9,715 bases of DNA from Xanthobacteraceae bacterium (lineage in GTDB: Bacteria; Pseudomonadota; Alphaproteobacteria; Rhizobiales; Xanthobacteraceae). Below the pieces are notes generated by a model. The model saw only the letters and a list, made by a program, of their open reading frames with translations. It had not been told where the DNA came from and did not search any database. Positions 6,874 to 9,715 of the stretch are shown here, one piece after another. The translations under genes and the position numbers were made by a program. The stretch covers positions 1 through 9,715 of the forward strand of contig JASHQO010000375.1 of the NCBI GenBank assembly GCA_030039105.1, read 5' to 3'. Numbering within the stretch: position 1 is the first letter of the stretch; each line of letters begins with the position of its first letter.

Positions 6874-6922
6874 ATTCCCGCGCAAGCGAGAATCCAGCTA
6901 CCAGGCCCCTGCGTTTGCGGGG
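6874..6922. repeat. Paired short hairpins between the M24 and MmgE/PrpD genes
   Basis: The first hairpin is ATTCCCGC (6874-6881), loop GCAA, GCGAGAAT (6886-6893), with one mismatch in 8 bp. The second is CCCC-T-GC (6906-6912), loop GTTT, GCGGGG (6917-6922), with one bulged T. Together they match, from memory, the CATTCCCGCGCAAGCGGGAATCCAG...CCCCGCTTGCGCGGGG type of repeat in Bradyrhizobium and Rhodopseudomonas. They begin about 20 bases after the M24 stop codon. Confidence 0.65.
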
Positions 6923-6942
6923 ACGAGCGGGGTGAAGCTCTT

Positions 6943-8247
6943 TTAGTATTTGTTGGCGATCGGCAGCTCCTCGGCCGGAAACAGCGTGATGACGCGGCAA
7001 CCTTTGTCGGTGACCACCACCTCTTCCTCGATGCGGGCGGCGGAGAAGCCGTCCTTGGCCGGGCAGTAGGTTTCCAGCGCGAACACCATGCCTTCCTTGA
7101 TCTCGGTCGGGTGATCGAGCGAGACGACGCGGGAGATGATCGGCCGCTCGTGGATGGCGCAGCCGATGCCGTGGCCGAATTGCAGGCCGAACGCCGACAT
7201 CTCGTCGGGGAAGCCGAAATCCGGCGCCTTCGGCCACACCGAGCAGACGCGGTCGGTGGAGACGCCGGGCTTGATCAGGTCGATGGCGAGGTCGAGCCAT
7301 TCGCGCGCCTTCTTGTAGGCGTCGTGCTGCACCGGCGTGGCGCGGCCGACATTGAAGGTGCGGTAATAGCAGGTGCGGTAGCCCATGAAGCTCTGCAGAA
7401 TGTCGAAGAACGCCTGGTCGCCGGGGCGCAGCATGCGGTCGGTGAAATTGTGCGGATGCGGATTGCAGCGCTCGCCGGAAATGGCGTTGATGGCTTCGAC
7501 GTCGTCGGAGCCGTGGTGATAGAGGAACTTGTTGACCTCGGCGACGATGTCGTTCTCGCGCACGCCGGGCTTCAATTGCTCGTTGATCAGGTGGTAGGCG
7601 CCGTCGACCATGGCGGCGGAGCGGTTGAGCAGCGCGATCTCATCGGCCGATTTGATCTCGCGCGCTTCCAGCATGGTCTGCTGGCCGTCGGCGACTTTCA
7701 GCCCGGCCTTCTCCATCTCGAACATCATCGGCGGCTCGATGATGTCGACGCCGACCGGCATTTTCTCGACGCCGGCTTCCTTGAGCAGCGCGGCGATCTC
7801 CTTGGCGTGGCGCGCCATCAGCCCGAAGGCGGGGTTGACGGTGCCGCGCAGGCCGATGAGGCCGGCCTTGCAGTTCTCCGGCTTCAGCCACGGCGTGTAC
7901 AGCCTGTGGTGCACAGCGGCCGAGCCGAAATCCCACAGGATCGGATCGGGGCTGGTGCGGGTCACCAGCGCCCAGCGGCAGAGCTTGTCGCGCTCCCACT
8001 CGCCGATTTTGGTCGAGGTGCAGTAGCGGATGTTGTTGACGTCGAACACGAGCAGCGCGCCGAGCTGGGATTTCTCCAGCGCCTGCCGCACCCGGCCGAG
8101 CCGGTAGCGGTGCAGCCTTCGGTAATCGACCCGCTCCTCGAAGTCGACCCCGGTGATGCCGAGCGCCGGCAGCGCCCGGCCCCAATTGTAGCGCGGGTTG
8201 ATGTCCTCGGCGCGGATCGTCGTCGGTTCGCGGGTGATGTCGTCCAT
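6943..8247 (-). CDS. M24 (pita-bread fold) family protein, creatinase/Xaa-Pro peptidase/DddP-like, with altered metal site
   Basis: A cytosolic protein of the M24 family, which holds Xaa-Pro peptidases, creatinase and the DMSP lyase DddP. It has 434 residues in two domains: a creatinase-type N-terminal domain (about 45-195, with LVFDVNNIRYCTS at 66-78) and the catalytic pita-bread domain (about 200-434). Of the five usual metal ligands I see Asp282, His359 (FGHGIG), Glu392 and Glu407 (RIEEE), plus the second histidine His366 (HERP). The second Asp, expected 11 residues after the first, is Cys293 in GYRTCYYRTF. Creatinase, which works without metal, also lacks this Asp, so a metal-independent or unusual mononuclear chemistry is possible. 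The N-terminal half recalls DddP, but DMSP cleavage is only a guess. AGGAG lies 6 bases before ATG 8247, so the start is secure. It lies between the GST and MmgE/PrpD genes. Confidence 0.87.
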   Translation of the reverse strand: MDDITREPTTIRAEDINPRYNWGRALPALGITGVDFEERVDYRRLHRYRLGRVRQALEKSQLGALLVFDVNNIRYCTSTKIGEWERDKLCRWALVTRTSPDPILWDFGSAAVHHRLYTPWLKPENCKAGLIGLRGTVNPAFGLMARHAKEIAALLKEAGVEKMPVGVDIIEPPMMFEMEKAGLKVADGQQTMLEAREIKSADEIALLNRSAAMVDGAYHLINEQLKPGVRENDIVAEVNKFLYHHGSDDVEAINAISGERCNPHPHNFTDRMLRPGDQAFFDILQSFMGYRTCYYRTFNVGRATPVQHDAYKKAREWLDLAIDLIKPGVSTDRVCSVWPKAPDFGFPDEMSAFGLQFGHGIGCAIHERPIISRVVSLDHPTEIKEGMVFALETYCPAKDGFSAARIEEEVVVTDKGCRVITLFPAEELPIANKY

Positions 8248-8253
8248 GGCAAG

Positions 8254-8258
8254 CTCCT
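8254..8258 (-). promoter_or_regulatory. Ribosome binding site of the M24 gene
   Basis: AGGAG on the minus strand, 6 bases before ATG 8247. Confidence 0.65.
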
Positions 8259-8285
8259 AGATGCGTCGCCGCTAGTATACGTGTT

Positions 8286-8340
8286 TCCCGGGCGCAACGC
8301 AGCACGGAGCGAAGCGGCGTGATGCGCCGCAGGCCCGGGA
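8286..8340. repeat. Palindromic element upstream of the M24 gene
   Basis: TCCCGGGC (8286-8293) and GCCCGGGA (8333-8340) form a perfect 8-bp outer stem around a partly self-complementary core (GCGCAACGCAGCACGGAGCG and on). The composition matches the rhizobial CCGGG...GAAGCG...GCGCCGCAG...CCGGGACCC type of intergenic repeat as I remember it. It shares its intergenic gap with a second palindrome at 8390-8432. Confidence 0.6.
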
Positions 8341-8389
8341 CCCGGGATCGCCCTAAACCCCGAGCTGCTGCAGCCGAGCTTGCGACGGC

Positions 8390-8432
8390 CCCGGATCGGC
8401 AGTGCACCGCTGCGCGCTGCACTGCATCCGGG
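8390..8432. repeat. Hairpin element just downstream of the GST gene
   Basis: CCCGGA (8390-8395) pairs with TCCGGG (8427-8432), and GCAGTGCA (8399-8406) pairs perfectly with TGCACTGC (8418-8425) around an 11-base GC-rich loop. It begins 9 bases after the leftward stop codon at 8442. It may act as a terminator or 3'-end stabiliser, though no T-run is present. Confidence 0.65.
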
Positions 8433-8441
8433 TAACAGGCG

Positions 8442-9074
8442 TCATTGAGGAATCGGCACCTCGCCGACGTCCTTCGGCACCTTGTAGCCCTTTTGCGTCG
8501 CCGGGCGCTTGGCGATCGAGACGTACCAGCGCTTCACGTTCGGATACCGGTTAAGATCGACGGTCTGCCATTCGTAGCGCGACACCCACGGCCAGATCGC
8601 GATATCGGCGATCGAATAATCGTCGGCGACGTATTCGTGGTCGGCGAGGCGCTTGTTGAGCACGCCGTAGAGCCGGTGCGCTTCCTTCAGATAGCGCTCC
8701 TCGGCGTAGGGCGCCTTGCCGGGATTGTATTTGGTGAAGTGGTGGACCTGGCCGAACATCGGGCCGGGGCCGCCCATCTGCCACATCAGCCACTCGATGG
8801 TGCGATAGCGCGCCTCGCCGGATTTCGGCAGCAGCTTGCCGGTCTTGTCGCCGAGATAGATCAGGATCGCGCCGGACTCCATCAGGCTCAAACCGTTGTC
8901 GCGATCGACGATGGCGGGGATGCGGTTGTTCGGGCTGATCTTGAGGAACTCCGGCTTGAACTGCTCGTCCTTGCCGATGTCCACCGCGTGCACGGCATAG
9001 GGCAAGCCCATTTCCTCGAGCGCGATGGAAGCCTTGCGGCCGTTCGGAGTGGTCCAGGTATAGAGGTCGATCAC
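8442..9074 (-). CDS. Glutathione S-transferase, YfcG/YghU-like (Nu class) disulfide reductase type
   Basis: A cytosolic GST-fold protein of 210 residues, close in motifs to E. coli YfcG and YghU, which reduce disulfides with glutathione and bind GSSG well. The thioredoxin-like domain (1-85) has TPN at 9-11 in place of the usual Cys/Ser/Tyr, matching the Thr/Asn pair of YfcG. It also has FLKISPNNRIPAIVD (43-57, with the cis-Pro in RIPAI) and ESGAI (66-70), the glutathione gamma-glutamyl contact. The helical domain has WLMWQMGGPGPMFGQ (95-109) followed by HHF, and YSIADIAIWPWV (153-164), both near-identical in style to YfcG. GTG 9074 is chosen: AAGGA lies 8 bases upstream and the protein then begins VIDLYTW like YfcG (MIDLYFA). 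The open frame continues upstream to 9365 only by reading through a repeat. It probably handles glutathione-linked or disulfide intermediates; its link to the neighbours is unknown. Confidence 0.92.
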   Translation of the reverse strand: MIDLYTWTTPNGRKASIALEEMGLPYAVHAVDIGKDEQFKPEFLKISPNNRIPAIVDRDNGLSLMESGAILIYLGDKTGKLLPKSGEARYRTIEWLMWQMGGPGPMFGQVHHFTKYNPGKAPYAEERYLKEAHRLYGVLNKRLADHEYVADDYSIADIAIWPWVSRYEWQTVDLNRYPNVKRWYVSIAKRPATQKGYKVPKDVGEVPIPQ

Positions 9075-9082
9075 GGTACTGG

Positions 9083-9087
9083 TCCTT
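9083..9087 (-). promoter_or_regulatory. Ribosome binding site fixing the GTG start of the GST gene
   Basis: AAGGA on the minus strand, 8 bases before GTG 9074. It supports this start over the longer open frame. Confidence 0.55.
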
Positions 9088-9116
9088 GTTGGTTCATTCG
9101 ATGACAAAGATATTAT

Positions 9117-9197
9117 CGTCATTGCGAGCGAAGCGAAGCAACCCAGCGCCGCGCCGCCGTTTTGGATTGCTTCGTCGCTTCGCTCCTCGCAATGACG
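9117..9197. repeat. 81-base MITE/REP-like inverted repeat (CGTCATTGCGAG family)
   Basis: The left arm (CGTCATTGCGAGCGAAGCG, from 9117) and the right arm (ending CTCGCAATGACG at 9197) are complementary over their whole length, except that the left arm lacks two 3-base blocks (GAG and ACG) and has one C/T difference. The centre is about 20 bases. This is a widespread dispersed repeat; its translation products (CEERSDEAIQ, CFASLAMT) recur as false protein termini in databases, from memory. It ends 4 bases after the stop codon at 9202 and about 40 bases before the GST start. Confidence 0.85.
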
Positions 9198-9201
9198 GAA
9201 A

Positions 9202-9715
9202 TCACGCCGCTGATTTCTTGCCCCAAATCCGCGCCGAGGCGATGTCGGCGCCCTGGCGGATAGCCTTGAGCTTGAGCCACACCGCCGGCTCGATGACCCA
9301 TTCGCGGCGGGTGAAGGTGCCGAAGCCGCAATCGGTCGAGGCGATGACGCGCTCGCGGTCGCCAATGGTGGCGACCGCCTCCTCGATGCGCCGCGCCACC
9401 ACCTCCGGATGCTCGACGAAATTCGAGGTGGTCTCGACCACGCCGGGAATCAGCATCATGTCCTTCGGAAACGGCGCCCGCTTGAGCGCCGCATATTCGT
9501 GGGCGTGGCGCGGATTGGAGAACTCGATCGACAGCGCGCCGACCTTGGCCTGGTACAGCGCCGGCAAAATCTTTTCCAGCGCGACGTCGTGGATATGCGG
9601 GCCTTCCCAGTTGCCGTAGCAGACATGCAGCCGCACGCGATCGCGCGGAATGCCCTCGATGCCCTTGTTGATGGCGGCGACGTGGCGCTCGCAGCGCTTG
9701 ACGAAATCGGCGTCC
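9202..9715 (-). CDS. Cobalamin-independent methionine synthase (MetE) C-terminal-domain-like protein, partial
   Basis: A zinc enzyme of the MetE/COG0620 family, which moves a methyl or alkyl group to or from a thiol. The reading frame runs off the right edge; 170 whole codons are visible, beginning DADFVKRCERHV. All four zinc ligands expected for MetE are present, numbered from the first visible codon: His30 and Cys32 in LHVCYGNW, Glu64 in SIEFSN, and Cys129 in STDCGFG. HPEVVARRIEEAV and the C-terminal EWVIEPAVWLKLKA helix also fit stand-alone members that lack the N-terminal MetE domain, but the 5' end is not in view. GTG 9636 is inside the barrel just before LHVC and is not the start. Possible roles are methyl transfer to homocysteine or transfer between another thiol and an alkyl donor. 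It is the most upstream visible gene of the leftward block. Confidence 0.88.
   Translation of the reverse strand, partial: DADFVKRCERHVAAINKGIEGIPRDRVRLHVCYGNWEGPHIHDVALEKILPALYQAKVGALSIEFSNPRHAHEYAALKRAPFPKDMMLIPGVVETTSNFVEHPEVVARRIEEAVATIGDRERVIASTDCGFGTFTRREWVIEPAVWLKLKAIRQGADIASARIWGKKSAA

Noticed and set aside
6943..8247. Naming the M24 gene dddP or creatinase.
   Set aside because: Similarity to DddP lies mainly in the N-terminal domain and the metal site differs from DddP and from creatinase in detail; only the fold family can be supported.
6769..8322. A 517-codon + strand open frame antisense to the M24 gene.
   Set aside because: Low-complexity Val/Asp/Arg/His-rich translation, no recognisable motif, no ribosome binding site; the opposite strand has full M24 signatures.
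4038..9197. CRISPR array or tandem repeat array.
   Set aside because: The palindromes are dispersed, of different sequence and irregular spacing, with no spacer pattern or cas genes.
9075..9365. N-terminal extension of the GST reading frame.
   Set aside because: It translates an inverted repeat and overlaps the MetE-like gene in another frame; GTG 9074 has a Shine-Dalgarno and gives a family-like N-terminus.

Overview
The window is about 9.7 kb of GC-rich DNA with strong third-position G/C bias. Its repeat families (the CGTCATTGCGAG...CTCGCAATGACG element, GTAGGGTGGG...CCCACCCTAC, and ATTCCCGCGCAAGCGAGAAT) and its protein set are, from memory, typical of Hyphomicrobiales near Bradyrhizobium, Rhodopseudomonas and Xanthobacteraceae. 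That placement is inference. It looks like chromosomal metabolic sequence. I see no tRNA, rRNA, CRISPR array, transposase, integrase or phage gene.

Layout. On the + strand (1-2458) lie the C-terminal part of an MFS transporter, a small conserved-type hypothetical protein of 82 residues, and an AI-2E/PerM-family membrane protein. A compound hairpin at 2470-2529 separates this group from a convergent block. On the - strand (2539-9715) six genes all point left. In transcription order they are: a MetE C-terminal-domain-like protein (cut by the right edge), a YfcG/YghU-like glutathione S-transferase, an M24-fold protein with an altered metal site, an MmgE/PrpD-family protein, a zinc-type MDR dehydrogenase/reductase, and a succinate-semialdehyde-dehydrogenase-like aldehyde dehydrogenase. 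No gene-free stretch exceeds 200 bases; the largest gaps are 8248-8441, 3967-4146 and 900-1073.

How the genes may work together. The - strand block reads like a small-molecule catabolic set: a lyase/hydrolase-fold enzyme, a dehydratase-fold enzyme, an MDR oxidoreductase, an aldehyde dehydrogenase, a thiol-handling GST and a methyl-transfer-type zinc enzyme. No substrate can be named from the sequence. The genes are spaced by roughly 110-190 bases rather than overlapping. Four have their own Shine-Dalgarno sequence, so they may form several transcription units.

The most notable structure is the palindromes. Each of the six - strand genes has one within about 4-31 bases after its stop codon, mostly of different sequence. 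One further palindrome lies inside the MDR dehydrogenase gene, in frame, and encodes a Gly/Ser/Pro-rich insert. The M24 protein carries Cys where the family usually has a metal-binding Asp. The MDR protein keeps its structural-zinc cysteines but seems to lack the usual catalytic-zinc His/Glu.
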